From Streptomyces sp. NBC_01298 (lineage in GTDB: Bacteria; Actinomycetota; Actinomycetes; Streptomycetales; Streptomycetaceae), in the NCBI RefSeq assembly GCF_035978755.1, contig NZ_CP108414.1, positions 3,720,001 to 3,784,000 on the forward strand: a stretch of DNA of 64,000 nucleotides, given 5' to 3'. Positions within the stretch are counted from its first letter, which is position 1; every line of letters starts with the position of its first letter. Below, one piece after another: positions 42,978-51,819 of this stretch. A model generated the notes under the pieces. The model ran no database searches. It had not been told where the DNA came from and was given only the letters and a program-made list of their open reading frames with translations. A program made the translations under genes and the position numbers.

Positions 42978-45311
42978 TCAGCCCCCCGGACCCGCCAGCA
43001 ACAGGTGGACCAGGTCCACCACCGCGTCCGCCCGGACCGGGTCCAGCTCGGAACCGAAGCCGGCCGGCGCCGCCCCGGCCCTCGCCCCGGCCGGGCCCCC
43101 GCCCGGCCCCCGCCGCACCAGCTCCCCCAGACTCCGCCGCACCCCCGCCTCGTACCCGCCGAAGGTCCTCCGCAGCAACGGCAGCACATCGACGAACGCC
43201 CGCTCCGGCACCGACACCAGCCAGCCGTCGATCAGCCCCAGCAGCCGCTCGTCGTGCACGAGCAGCGTGCCGCCGCCCGAGCCCCCGCCCGCGAACCCCT
43301 CGATCCAGCCCGCCGCGTCGGCCGGCGCGCACGCCGGGGACAGCGAGAGCCCCATCAGCCGCGCGGTCTCCTCCGGCGGCAGCCGCCCGTCGTCGAGCAG
43401 CAGCCGCGCCGCCCGCCCGCGTATCAGCCCCGGAACGGTGTCCCGCCCGGCCAGCGTCCGCAGCACCGCCGCCCAGCGCTCCCGCAGCCCGTCCGCGTCG
43501 ACCGCCTCCAGCAGCCCGATCGCGCCGTGCACGCCGTCCACGTGCCCGCGCAGCTCCTGCGCCGCGTCGGCGTCCAGCCCCGCCGCGCAGGCCGGCGGCA
43601 GGGCCACGCATATCCGCTCCGCGAGCCCGGCCGCCACCGTCCCCAGCGCCGCCGCGTCGGTGCCCCGTACGTCCCCATAGCGCAGCGAGCGCGCCAGCGC
43701 GGGCAGGGCCTTGGCCAGTCCCGCCACATCGGTGTCCAGCGCGGCCCGGTCGGCGAGGGCCCGCAGGACGGCGGGCAGCGCCCCGGAGAGCCCGGCCAGC
43801 AGGCACCGCTCCGCCAGGGCGGTGACCTCGCCCAGCTCCCCGGCGCCCGCCGCGTCGGCCTCGGCCCTGGCGGTGGCCGCCCCGAGGACGGTGGTCCCCC
43901 AGATGCCGGCTTCGGCGACCCGTACCGCGAGCTCCGGTTCCCAGCGCAGGCGCCAGGTCTCGCGGAAGGTGCCGGTGCTCCCCCGGGAGGCCGTCGGGAC
44001 GCCCCAGTCGATGCCGAGCAGCCGCAGCCGGTGCAGCAGCAGGGACTTGGCCGCGTCGGTGTCCTTGCGCAGGTCGAGCTCCAGCTCCCGGTCCTGCGCC
44101 TCGGGCTTGATCCGCAGCGAGCGCTGCTGTCGGGTCAGGTCGCGCTGGAGCGGTACGACGGGCGCCGTGTCGGGGACTTCGCCGAGCACGTCGCCGACGA
44201 CGAGCCGGTCCTCGATCAGCGCGAGCGGTATGTCGGAGCCGTCGCACATCACGGACCGGACCGCTTCCAGGGTCTCCGTGAGCCCCGGCACCGGCCGGCC
44301 CCGCATGGCGGCGAGGGTGTCGGCGAGCCGGACCGCCTCGATGACGTGGGCCGGGGACACGTGCCGGTCCTCCTCGCGGAGCAGGCCCGCGACCTTGGTC
44401 AGCCAGCGCTCGACGGGCCGGTCCCGGGCCGCGAAGAGGTGTGCGTACCAGCCGGGCGAGGTGATGCCCGCGCCGTACCCCCCGGCCCGGGCGAGGCGCC
44501 GGTGGGTCCAGGGCACCCAGGTGGTCTCCACCTTGACCCTGGGCAGCCCGGTGAGGAGGGCCTTGTCCGCGGCCGCGGTGGTCTTCGCCCGCAGGGCCGG
44601 GACGTGCCAGGCCCCGCAGACCACGGCGTAGTCCTCGCCGAACTCCCGGCGCGCGGCCCGCATCCGCTGCCGCATGTACGCCTCGCGCACCAGGTCCCGG
44701 TGGTGGCCGCCCGCCCCGTACTCCTCGCGCAGGGCGCCCATGGCCTCCCCCAGAGCCTCGAACACGCCCAGCGGGTCGGCCGCCGGCCCGGCCCCGCCGC
44801 GGTGCTCGACCACGTCCTCCCACCACCGCTCGGGGTCCTCGTACCCGGCGGTCTCCGCCAGCACGCCCAGCGGGTCCAGCCGTACGGACCCGGGCGCCGC
44901 CCCGTACCCCTCTCCGGGCCCCTCCCCGTCCGGGTCCCCTCCCGCTCCCCCGCCCTCGACTGTCTCCCCGTCCTCCGGTACGGCCAGGGAGTGCGCGGCC
45001 GGGAGGTCGATGAACCGGACCGGCACCTCCCGCTCCTGCGCCCACCGGATGGCGGCCCACTCCGGGGAGAAGTCGGCCAGCGGCCAGAACGCGGCCCGGC
45101 CGGGATCGTCGGCCGCGTGGGCGAGGAGCGCGACGGGCGGCCGCATCCCCGGGTCCGCGGCCAGCGGGAGCAGGGCGTCCCCCTCCGGCGGGCCCTCGAT
45201 CAGCACCGCCGCGGGCCGGGCCGCGTCCAGGGCGGCCCGCACGGCACGGGCCGAGCCGGGTCCGTGGTGCCGTACGCCCAGCAACAGCGGACCCGCCGTC
45301 CCCCCACTCAC
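42978..45311 (-). CDS. DUF5682 family protein (YehM-like)
   Basis: A 777-residue protein starting LLLGVRHHGPGSARAVRAAL with VLIEGPPEGDALL, AVVCGAWHVPAL and KTTWVPWT, which match DUF5682, found beside MoxR/VWA/SWIM genes (E. coli YehM). The HHGPGS and EGPPEGD parts recall the TraB/ChaN-type fold and could hold a metal or phosphate site; that is inference. GTG 45311 overlaps the MoxR stop by 4 bases (GTGA), so it is coupled to the ATPase gene. Biochemical function unknown. Confidence 0.88.
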   Translation of the reverse strand: MSGGTAGPLLLGVRHHGPGSARAVRAALDAARPAAVLIEGPPEGDALLPLAADPGMRPPVALLAHAADDPGRAAFWPLADFSPEWAAIRWAQEREVPVRFIDLPAAHSLAVPEDGETVEGGGAGGDPDGEGPGEGYGAAPGSVRLDPLGVLAETAGYEDPERWWEDVVEHRGGAGPAADPLGVFEALGEAMGALREEYGAGGHHRDLVREAYMRQRMRAARREFGEDYAVVCGAWHVPALRAKTTAAADKALLTGLPRVKVETTWVPWTHRRLARAGGYGAGITSPGWYAHLFAARDRPVERWLTKVAGLLREEDRHVSPAHVIEAVRLADTLAAMRGRPVPGLTETLEAVRSVMCDGSDIPLALIEDRLVVGDVLGEVPDTAPVVPLQRDLTRQQRSLRIKPEAQDRELELDLRKDTDAAKSLLLHRLRLLGIDWGVPTASRGSTGTFRETWRLRWEPELAVRVAEAGIWGTTVLGAATARAEADAAGAGELGEVTALAERCLLAGLSGALPAVLRALADRAALDTDVAGLAKALPALARSLRYGDVRGTDAAALGTVAAGLAERICVALPPACAAGLDADAAQELRGHVDGVHGAIGLLEAVDADGLRERWAAVLRTLAGRDTVPGLIRGRAARLLLDDGRLPPEETARLMGLSLSPACAPADAAGWIEGFAGGGSGGGTLLVHDERLLGLIDGWLVSVPERAFVDVLPLLRRTFGGYEAGVRRSLGELVRRGPGGGPAGARAGAAPAGFGSELDPVRADAVVDLVHLLLAGPGG

Positions 45312-46414
45312 GCCGTCACCTCCCGGCAGGCCCGGTAGAAGTCCTTCCAGCCGTCGCGCTCGCGGACCACGGCCTCCAGGTACTCCTGCCAGACGACCTG
45401 GTCGGCGGCCGGGTCCCGGACGACGGCCCCGAGGATCCCCGCGGCCACGTCGGAGGGACGCAGGACGCCGTCCCCGAAGTGGGCCGCCAGGGCCAGGCCG
45501 CCCGTGACCACGGAGATGGCCTCGGCGGTGGACAGGGTGCCGCTGGGCGACTTGACCTTCGTGCGCCCGTCGACGGTGACTCCGCCGCGCAGCTCGCGGA
45601 AGACGGTGACCACGCGCCGGATCTCCTCCAGCCCTTCCGGGGCGGCGGGCAGGTCGAGGGCGCGGCCCATCTGGTCGACGCGGCGGGCGACGATGTCGAC
45701 CTCGGCGTCGGCGGTGGCGGGCAGCGGCAGGACGACGGTGTTGAAGCGCCGGCGCAGCGCGCTGGAGAGCTCGTTGACCCCGCGGTCTCGGTCGTTGGCG
45801 GTGGCGATGAGGTTGAAGCCGCGCACGGCCTGCACCTCCTGGCCAAGCTCCGGTATCGGGAGCGTCTTCTCGGACAGGACGGTGATGAGGGTGTCCTGGA
45901 CGTCGGCGGGGATCCGGGTGAGCTCCTCGACGCGGGCGGTCATGCCCTCGGCCATGGCCCGCATGACCGGGCTCGGTACGAGTGCTTCGCGGCTCGGGCC
46001 GTGGGCGAGGAGGCGGGCGTAGTTCCAGCCGTAGCGGATGGCCTCCTCCGGGGTGCCGGCGGTGCCCTGGACGAGGAGGGTGGAGTCTCCGCTGACGGCC
46101 GCGGCAAGGTGCTCGGACACCCAGGTCTTGGCGGTGCCGGGCACTCCGAGGAGCAGCAGCGCGCGGTCGGTGGCGAGGGTGCTGACGGCGACTTCGACGA
46201 TCCGGCGCGGGCCGACGTACTTGGGCGTGATGACGGTGCCGTCTTCGAGCGTGCCGCCCTGCAGGTACGTCGCCACGGCCCACGGGGAGAGTTTCCAGCG
46301 GGCCGGGCGGGGCCGGTCGTCGGCGGCCTCCAGGGCTTTCAGTTCGTGTGCGAAGGCGTCTTCGGCGTGCGGTCGCAGCGCCTCTGCGGTGGTCTCGTTC
46401 CCGGTCGTGGCCAT
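45308..46414 (-). CDS. MoxR-type AAA+ ATPase (YehL-like)
   Basis: A 368-residue AAA+ ATPase of the MoxR group: Walker A GVPGTAKT (K96), the Walker B-side segment RVEELTRIPADVQDTLI, sensor 1 LIATANDRDRGVNEL and the arginine-finger region SSALRRRFN. The EELTRIP variant is typical of the YehL-like branch. MoxR ATPases work with VWA proteins as metal- or cofactor-insertion chaperones; here the VWA partner is at 41355. First gene of the leftward arm (MoxR - DUF5682 - VWA). It is divergent from the SWIM gene, with a shared inverted repeat between. Confidence 0.93.
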   Translation of the reverse strand: MATTGNETTAEALRPHAEDAFAHELKALEAADDRPRPARWKLSPWAVATYLQGGTLEDGTVITPKYVGPRRIVEVAVSTLATDRALLLLGVPGTAKTWVSEHLAAAVSGDSTLLVQGTAGTPEEAIRYGWNYARLLAHGPSREALVPSPVMRAMAEGMTARVEELTRIPADVQDTLITVLSEKTLPIPELGQEVQAVRGFNLIATANDRDRGVNELSSALRRRFNTVVLPLPATADAEVDIVARRVDQMGRALDLPAAPEGLEEIRRVVTVFRELRGGVTVDGRTKVKSPSGTLSTAEAISVVTGGLALAAHFGDGVLRPSDVAAGILGAVVRDPAADQVVWQEYLEAVVRERDGWKDFYRACREVTA

Positions 46415-46472
46415 GGTCCCCCTCCAATGCTCCGCAGCCGCTCGACGACTGCTGGAACCACGATGCACCCGA

Positions 46473-46529
46473 CCACTGACAACGCCCCTGAGAAGAGGCG
46501 TCGTTGCAGGTCAGAGCGATTGTCAGTGG
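46473..46529. promoter_or_regulatory. Paired inverted TTGTCAGTGG elements in the MoxR/SWIM divergent promoter
   Basis: CCACTGACAA (46473-46482) and its exact reverse complement TTGTCAGTGG (46520-46529) lie symmetrically in the 135-bp gap, 47 bp apart, each reading TTGTCAGTGG toward the gene it faces. They could be sites for one regulator controlling both arms; TTGTCA also resembles a -35 box. Confidence 0.6.
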
Positions 46530-46549
46530 GGGTCTCTACGGTGGAACAC

Positions 46550-47986
46550 ATGACTGAGCAGGGGGTCCGCTGGACGGCGGAACAGGTACTGGCTCTGGCT
46601 CCTGACGATGCCTCACGCAAGGCGGGGGCCAGACTCGGCGGCGCGGGGCCGTGGTCACAAACCGGAGGTTCCGCTTCCGGCGCGGTGTGGGGGTTGTGCA
46701 AGGGCAGCGGCAGCAAGCCGTACCGGACGGTCGCCGACCTGTCCGGCCCGGCGTACAAGTGCTCTTGCCCGAGCCGGAAGTTCCCGTGCAAGCACGCACT
46801 GGGCCTGCTGCTGCTCTGGGCCGCGGAGGGGCTCGACGACGCGGCCGGCACCTCGACCGGAACCTCCACCGAGGCTCCGGACTGGGCCGACGAGTGGCTC
46901 GCGGAGCGGGCGGCGAAGGCCGCGCGCCCCGCCGCCGACCGCTCGGACCGGGCCGCTCCGGCCGACGCCGAAGGGGCCCGCAAGCGGGCCGAGCGGCGGG
47001 CAGCCCGGATCGGCGCGGGCGTCACCGAGCTGGAGCAGCGGCTCGCCGACCTGGTGCGCGGCGGCCTCGCCGGTCAGGAGCGGGCGGGATACGCGGCCTG
47101 GGAGGAGACCGCCGCCCGGATGGTCGACGCCCAGGCACCCGGACTGGCGACGCGGGTGCGGGAGTTGGGGACGATACCCAGTTGCGTCACCGGCTGGCCC
47201 GCCCGGATGCTGGAGGAGGCCGCGCTGCTGCACCTGCTGGACCGGGCCTGGCTCGGCGTTTCCGGATTGCCGGAGCCGCTGGCCGCGACGGTCCGCAGCC
47301 GCCTGGGACTGCAGCCCCGGACGGAAGGCGAGGCCGTACGGGACCACTGGCTGGTGCTGGCCCAGTACGACACGGCGTCACCGGACGGCCGTCTCACCAC
47401 CCGCCGGATATGGCTGCGCGGGCTGGCGAGCGGGCGGCCGGCTCTGGTCCTGGACTTCGGCCCGCCCGGGCGACCGCCGGGGCTGGCGCTGCCGGTCGGT
47501 TTGGTGCTGGAGGCGGAAGCCCGCTTCCGGCCCGGCTCCGCGGGGCTGCGCGCGGATCTCGGGGAGAGGTTCGGGCCGGCCGCACCGTGCCGGACCGCGC
47601 CGACCGGCGTGAGCACGACCGCGGCACTGGAGGCGTACGGCGCGGCACTGCGCGAGGACCCCTGGCTGGAGTCCTGGCCGGTGGTGCTCGGCCCGGTGGT
47701 GCCGATACCGGGGGGACCACAAGGGGGACGACAGGAGGGAGCGCAAGACGACCGAGACGGGCCACAACAGCCCAATGAATCATGGCAGTTGGCGGACGCG
47801 GAGGGGACATCCGCCCTGCCCGTGCCCCTGACCGGGGCCGGGAGCCGGACCGGGACCGGGCTGTGGCAGCTGGCCGCGCTCTCGGGGGGCGGCCCGTTGA
47901 CGGTGTTCGGCGAATGCGGACACCGCGGATTCACCCCGCTGACGGCCTGGCAGCCGGGCTCCTCGGAGCCGGTGGTACTGGGCTGA
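46550..47986 (+). CDS. SWIM zinc-finger protein (YehQ-like)
   Basis: A 478-residue protein with an N-terminal SWIM zinc finger of the CxCx6CxH type (C71, C73, C80, H82 in KCSCPSRKFPCKH), followed by a long helical region rich in Ala/Arg, then a C-terminal globular part. SWIM domains bind DNA, RNA or proteins. The association with MoxR, VWA, DUF5682 and DUF5691 genes matches the yeh cluster. It starts at ATG 46550 just downstream of the right TTGTCAGTGG element. The first gene of the rightward arm, followed by DUF5691 after a hairpin. Function unknown. Confidence 0.9.
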   Translation: MTEQGVRWTAEQVLALAPDDASRKAGARLGGAGPWSQTGGSASGAVWGLCKGSGSKPYRTVADLSGPAYKCSCPSRKFPCKHALGLLLLWAAEGLDDAAGTSTGTSTEAPDWADEWLAERAAKAARPAADRSDRAAPADAEGARKRAERRAARIGAGVTELEQRLADLVRGGLAGQERAGYAAWEETAARMVDAQAPGLATRVRELGTIPSCVTGWPARMLEEAALLHLLDRAWLGVSGLPEPLAATVRSRLGLQPRTEGEAVRDHWLVLAQYDTASPDGRLTTRRIWLRGLASGRPALVLDFGPPGRPPGLALPVGLVLEAEARFRPGSAGLRADLGERFGPAAPCRTAPTGVSTTAALEAYGAALREDPWLESWPVVLGPVVPIPGGPQGGRQEGAQDDRDGPQQPNESWQLADAEGTSALPVPLTGAGSRTGTGLWQLAALSGGGPLTVFGECGHRGFTPLTAWQPGSSEPVVLG

Positions 47987-48130
47987 GCGGGCGGCAGGGG
48001 GAAGGCGGCGGCGCGGGGGCGCCGACGTATTCGAAACGAGTGAGCCGGGGGGCTTTCATGGACGACAACCACGCCAGTTGAGGCCATAGGCACGGCCGTC
48101 TGCCTGTCTGTGCCACAGGAAAACAAGCTG

Positions 48131-48163
48131 CTCCGGTCCCGCGGAGGGGGCGGGACCGGAGCC
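48131..48163 (+). terminator. Hairpin between the SWIM and DUF5691 genes
   Basis: GCTCCGGTCCCGC (48131-48143) pairs perfectly over 13 bp with GCGGGACCGGAGC (48151-48163), loop GGAGGGG. It may end or attenuate the SWIM transcript, as the DUF5691 start is 35 bases further on. Confidence 0.55.
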
Positions 48164-48198
48164 GGGCACGGCACGCGAAGGAAAAGGGAGGGGAACCG

Positions 48199-49779
48199 GT
48201 GAACACGACGACGCACACGACCAGTGAATCGACGGACACGGCCTACGCGGACGGGAGCTGGGACGAGCTGGTGGGCGCGGCGCTGCTGGGTACCGAGCGG
48301 CGCCGGGGCAGTCCCGGCGCCCTGCTCGCGGCCGCGGCCGTGCAGACCGTACGGCGCCGGGCCGGGCTGAGACCCGCCGAGGCGGGACCCCGGCCCGAAC
48401 CCGCGCCGCACGACCCGCGTCCCGAGCCGCCGGAGCCGGCCCGGCGGCGGCTCGCGCAGTTGCTGGCGGGCCGGGCCGGAGCGGGCAGCGGTAGCGGGCG
48501 CCGGGGGGCCGCCCCCGACCTGACGGAGCTGCTGCCCCAGTGGCTGGCCGCCGCCGGACAGCACGGCTACCGGGCACCGGCCTCGCTGGTGCCCGCGCTG
48601 CTGGACGTGGCCCGGGCCCGTAGCGACCTCCGCCCGCAGGCGCTGGCCCTGACCGGGCCCCGTGGGCTGTGGCTGGCCCGGCTCAATCCGGACTGGCGGT
48701 TCGCGCTGCGCGGGGGGTCCGGGGGCGCCGGCGAACTGCCCGACGCCGAGGACGCGGTGGCGGTGGAACGGTTGTGGCAGGAGGGGCTGTTCGCGGAGCG
48801 GGTCGCACTGCTCGGTCTCGTACGGGCCCACGAGGCGGCCGCCGGACCGCGGCTGCTGGAGACCACGTGGAGCACCGAACGGGCCGAGGACCGGCTGATG
48901 TTCCTCGACTCCTTGCGGGTGGGGCTGTCGGCGGGCGACGAGCCGTTCCTGGAGGCGGCGCTCGGCGACCGCAGCCGCAATGTCCGGGCGACCGCCGCCG
49001 AGCTGCTGTCCGCGCTGCCGACCTCGGCGCTGGCCGGCCGGATGGCGGAGCGCGCGCTGGCCTGCGTCGGCCCGGAGGGGGTGACGCCGCCGGCCGAGTG
49101 CGATGCGGGGATGCTGCGCGACGGCGTGGTCAAACGGCCGCCGGCCGGTCGCGGGGAGCGGGCCTGGTGGCTGGGGCAACTGGTGGAGTCGGCGCCGCTG
49201 TCGTGCTGGCGGGAGCGGTTCGGGGGGCTCGGCCCGGCGGAAATCGTGGCGCTGCCGGTGGCCGAGGGCTGGGCGGAGGAACTCCACGCGGCCTGGTGCC
49301 GGGCCGCGGTCCGCCAGGGCGACCCCGCATGGTCCCAGGCCCTGCTCAGCTCGGCCTCCGCACCACCCGCGGCGGGCCCGGCGACGGCGTCGCTGGCGGA
49401 ACGGGCGAAGCTCCTGTCGATCCTCGGGGAGGAGGAACGAGCCGCCTGGGTAGCGGAGTTCATACGCACACACGGGCTGTCGGAGGCGTTCCAACTGCTC
49501 GGGGTGTGCGTGGTGCCGTGGGCGGGGGCGCTGGGGAGAGCGGTGATCGAGGCGCTGGACTCCGCGCGGGAGGCGGGCGGCTACCCGTGGAGCTTCAGCG
49601 GGGTGATGGGACTGGCCGAGCGATGCCTTGATCCGGCGGAGGCCGGGCGGCTCGATGTGCTGGCGGCGGAGCCGGTGGAGGAGGGTGCGGCGGCGTACTG
49701 GTCGGAAGCCTTCCAGCGCCTGGTCGCCACCCTGCACCTGCGTGCCGCACTCCACACGGAACTAGCCCCAGCCGACTGA
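48199..49779 (+). CDS. DUF5691 family protein
   Basis: A 526-residue protein starting with SWDELVGAALLGTERRRG, the family opening, and continuing as an all-helical repeat protein with HEAT-like units (FLEAALGDRSRNVRATAAEL, LSALPTSALAGRMAERAL, and a C-terminal WSFSGVMGLAERCLD). DUF5691 proteins accompany SWIM and MoxR genes. GTG 48199 follows AGGGAGGGGAACCG. It completes the rightward arm of the cluster. Likely a scaffold for protein interaction; inference. Confidence 0.88.
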   Translation: MNTTTHTTSESTDTAYADGSWDELVGAALLGTERRRGSPGALLAAAAVQTVRRRAGLRPAEAGPRPEPAPHDPRPEPPEPARRRLAQLLAGRAGAGSGSGRRGAAPDLTELLPQWLAAAGQHGYRAPASLVPALLDVARARSDLRPQALALTGPRGLWLARLNPDWRFALRGGSGGAGELPDAEDAVAVERLWQEGLFAERVALLGLVRAHEAAAGPRLLETTWSTERAEDRLMFLDSLRVGLSAGDEPFLEAALGDRSRNVRATAAELLSALPTSALAGRMAERALACVGPEGVTPPAECDAGMLRDGVVKRPPAGRGERAWWLGQLVESAPLSCWRERFGGLGPAEIVALPVAEGWAEELHAAWCRAAVRQGDPAWSQALLSSASAPPAAGPATASLAERAKLLSILGEEERAAWVAEFIRTHGLSEAFQLLGVCVVPWAGALGRAVIEALDSAREAGGYPWSFSGVMGLAERCLDPAEAGRLDVLAAEPVEEGAAAYWSEAFQRLVATLHLRAALHTELAPAD

Positions 49780-50090
49780 AGACACCCCGGCCGGGACTCA
49801 ATTTCCCCCAGCCGGGGTCGGGGGCTGCGTAGCGGGGGCGGGGACGGGGGCGGGGTGGGGTGTTGGCCGGGACGTAAAGCGTGATTTGTGGCGCACTACT
49901 CGGGATCACTGTCGAAGCAGCGGGCAGGGCGCCTAAATCATGCAGTCCAGGCCGACACCCCACCCCCCCCCCGGCACCGACCCCCACCCGCAGCAAGCAC
50001 CACACCGGCACAACCCCAGCCCCGCCGGCGATTGAGGCGCAGGGGCCCGGGGACAGCGTCCCCGGCAACGGCGCCGCGCCAGACCCCCAG
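49780..50090. other. 311-bp gap with a short intergenic repeat and a C10 tract
   Basis: No gene is supported. It contains a homopolymer of ten Cs (about 49963-49972) in a CACCCC-rich stretch, and a short fourth relative of the intergenic repeat (GCCGGCGATTGAGGCGCAGG, GGGGACAGCGTCCCCGG, about 50025-50075). It separates the convergent DUF5691 and B12-protein genes. Confidence 0.55.
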
Positions 50091-50498
50091 CTACACCGGC
50101 TGGCGGACGTGCGCCCGCACCCACTCCACGATGGCCGTGGTCGTCGCCCCCGGAGTGAAGATCTCGGCCACGCCCTTCTCCTTCAGCGGAGCGATGTCCG
50201 CCTCCGGAATGATCCCGCCGCCGAACACCTTGATGTCCTCCGCGTCGCGCTCCGCGAGGAGTTCCAGCACGCGCGCGAACAGCGTGTTGTGCGCGCCCGA
50301 CAGGATCGACAGACCGATCGCGTCGGCGTCCTCCTGGATCGCCGTGTCGACGATCTGTTCGGGGGTCTGGTGGAGGCCGGTGTAGATGACCTCCATGCCC
50401 GCGTCCCGCAGGGCCCGCGCGATCACCTTGGCGCCTCGGTCGTGGCCGTCGAGGCCCGGCTTGGCCACCACCACACGGATCGGACCGGTCACACCCAT
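50091..50498 (-). CDS. icmB: B12-binding mutase small subunit (isobutyryl-CoA mutase type)
   Basis: A 135-residue cobalamin-binding domain protein with the base-off B12 motif D17-G-H19-DRG ([20 protein letters not shown]), LSILSGAHN and [12 protein letters not shown], the DxHxxG...SxL...GG pattern. Stand-alone proteins of this size are small subunits of acyl-CoA mutases such as isobutyryl-CoA mutase (IcmB). The gene position near pcrA agrees with my recollection of icmB in S. coelicolor, but the large subunit is not in the window and a methylmalonyl-type mutase cannot be excluded. ATG 50498 has GGGAGGCAGTGCG before it. Confidence 0.85.
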   Translation of the reverse strand: MGVTGPIRVVVAKPGLDGHDRGAKVIARALRDAGMEVIYTGLHQTPEQIVDTAIQEDADAIGLSILSGAHNTLFARVLELLAERDAEDIKVFGGGIIPEADIAPLKEKGVAEIFTPGATTTAIVEWVRAHVRQPV

Positions 50499-50680
50499 CG
50501 CACTGCCTCCCGAGTGAACGAACGTTAAGTACAGCATTGCGCACACCCCCGTTTCGCGGTCAACCACGAGGGGGAAATCACACGTGGGATGGCGTACCAC
50601 CGCTCCGCGCCGACAGCCGCACGGCACGGGGCGGTCGGACGCCCCGGTCCCGAGTCACCAGGACCTACGGGGGGTCGTCC

Positions 50681-51466
50681 ATGGGGCTGACCATGTCCGG
50701 GGCCGCGCTGCGGGCCGGCGTACTGGAAGCGATCGTGCTCGGCGGGCACATTTTGCTCTATCCCACCGGAGTCCTACCAGAGCGACCCGCCGCCACCACG
50801 ACGACGACCACAACAACAACCACCCACGACCGCCCACCGGTGGTGCTGCTCCACGGGTTCACCGACAACCGCTCCGTCTTCGTCCTGCTGCGCCGCGCCC
50901 TCGGGGCAGACGGCCGGCGGCAGGTGGAGGCGTACAACTACTCCCCCTTCACCCGCGACCTGCGCGTCACGGCCCGGCACCTCGCCCGCCGCGTCGAGGA
51001 GCTGTGCGAGCGCACGGGTCAGGACCGGGTGGACCTGGTGGGGCACAGTCTCGGCGGACTGGTCGGGCGGTACTACGCCCAGCGCCTCGGCGGCGACGCG
51101 CGCGTCCGCACGCTCGTCACGCTCGGCACCCCGCATTCCGGCACCCGCGTGGCGCCCTTCATGGACGCGCACCCCCTGGTCCGGCAGATGCGCCCGGATT
51201 CCGCGGTGATCGCCGAACTGCGCGCACCCGCGCCCGGCGGCCGGACCCGGTACGTGGCGTTCTGGAGCGAGTTCGACGAACTGATGGACCCGACCGGCAC
51301 GGCCCGAATCGAGCACCCGGACCTGCTCGTGGAAAACGTGCAGGTCACCGGCATCGGGCATCTCGCCCTGCCCGCGCACCCCACCGTCATCGCAGCGGTC
51401 CGGCGCGCACTCGACGGGCCCAGGCCGACCGCCCTCCCCCACCCCGACGCCGCCTCCGTCGCCTGA
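50681..51466 (+). CDS. Lipase/esterase (triacylglycerol lipase-like alpha/beta hydrolase)
   Basis: A 261-residue hydrolase: VVLLHGFTDNRSVF (oxyanion motif), the nucleophile S123 in VGHSLGGLVG, TLGTPHSGTR, and a late Asp and His (GIGHLALPAHP) completing the lipase pattern. The N-terminal stretch includes a hydrophobic LEAIVLGGHILLYP but no clear cleavage site. A run of ten Thr (ATTTTTTTTTTH) coded by ACN triplets separates it from the catalytic domain, a likely variable spacer. ATG 50681. Divergent from icmB, followed by a GC-repeat region. Confidence 0.88.
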   Translation: MGLTMSGAALRAGVLEAIVLGGHILLYPTGVLPERPAATTTTTTTTTTHDRPPVVLLHGFTDNRSVFVLLRRALGADGRRQVEAYNYSPFTRDLRVTARHLARRVEELCERTGQDRVDLVGHSLGGLVGRYYAQRLGGDARVRTLVTLGTPHSGTRVAPFMDAHPLVRQMRPDSAVIAELRAPAPGGRTRYVAFWSEFDELMDPTGTARIEHPDLLVENVQVTGIGHLALPAHPTVIAAVRRALDGPRPTALPHPDAASVA

Positions 51467-51501
51467 CCGGCCCGGCCGGCCTACCGACCGACCCGACCGG
51501 C

Positions 51502-51553
51502 CGACCCGACCGGCGGGCCCGACCGGCCGACCCGACCGGCGGGCCCGACCGAC
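51502..51553 (+). repeat. 26-bp tandem repeat after the lipase gene
   Basis: The unit CGACCCGACCGGCGGGCCCG plus ACCGGC occurs at 51502-51527 and again, with one change, at 51528-51553; shorter CGACC units continue on both sides (51480-51575). Confidence 0.75.
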
Positions 51554-51711
51554 CGGCCCGGCCGGCCGAACGCCCCGCCGCGCCCTCGACCGCGGGAGCG
51601 AATAACGACCCCCAGTCGAACGTTTTTCGAACTCAAGGCCAAGGGTGGGTCTTCAGCCGACCGAAAGGCGGCCGAATGCCCGGTTCCGCCGAGCACAAAT
51701 CCCTCCGAAGA

Positions 51712-51741
51712 TTGTCGTTGCGAGTAACCGCCGGGTACAGT
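51712..51741 (+). promoter_or_regulatory. Promoter-like pair before the M23 peptidase gene
   Basis: TTGTCG (51712-51717) and TACAGT (51736-51741) are spaced by 18 bp, a fair housekeeping-type promoter, giving a leader of roughly 70-75 bases. Confidence 0.45.
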
Positions 51742-51819
51742 CACGCCACTGCTCTCCTCCGAGGACCCCACATTCCTCGGCCACCCAGGCCCCCCGCTGC
51801 CGAGGCGAAAGAGAAGTTG

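Larger units (their letters stand above)
51467..51819. other. 353-bp region between the lipase and M23 genes
   Basis: Its first part is a tandem GC repeat (51502-51553). The second part is the M23 peptidase leader, with a promoter-like pair at 51712-51741 about 80 bases before the GTG. I looked for a c-di-AMP (ydaO-type) riboswitch, common before Streptomyces wall peptidases, and did not recognise one. Confidence 0.5.

Noticed and set aside
51600..51819. Possible c-di-AMP (ydaO-type) riboswitch before the M23 gene
   Set aside because: These switches precede several Streptomyces wall hydrolase genes, but the conserved sequence blocks were not recognised here.
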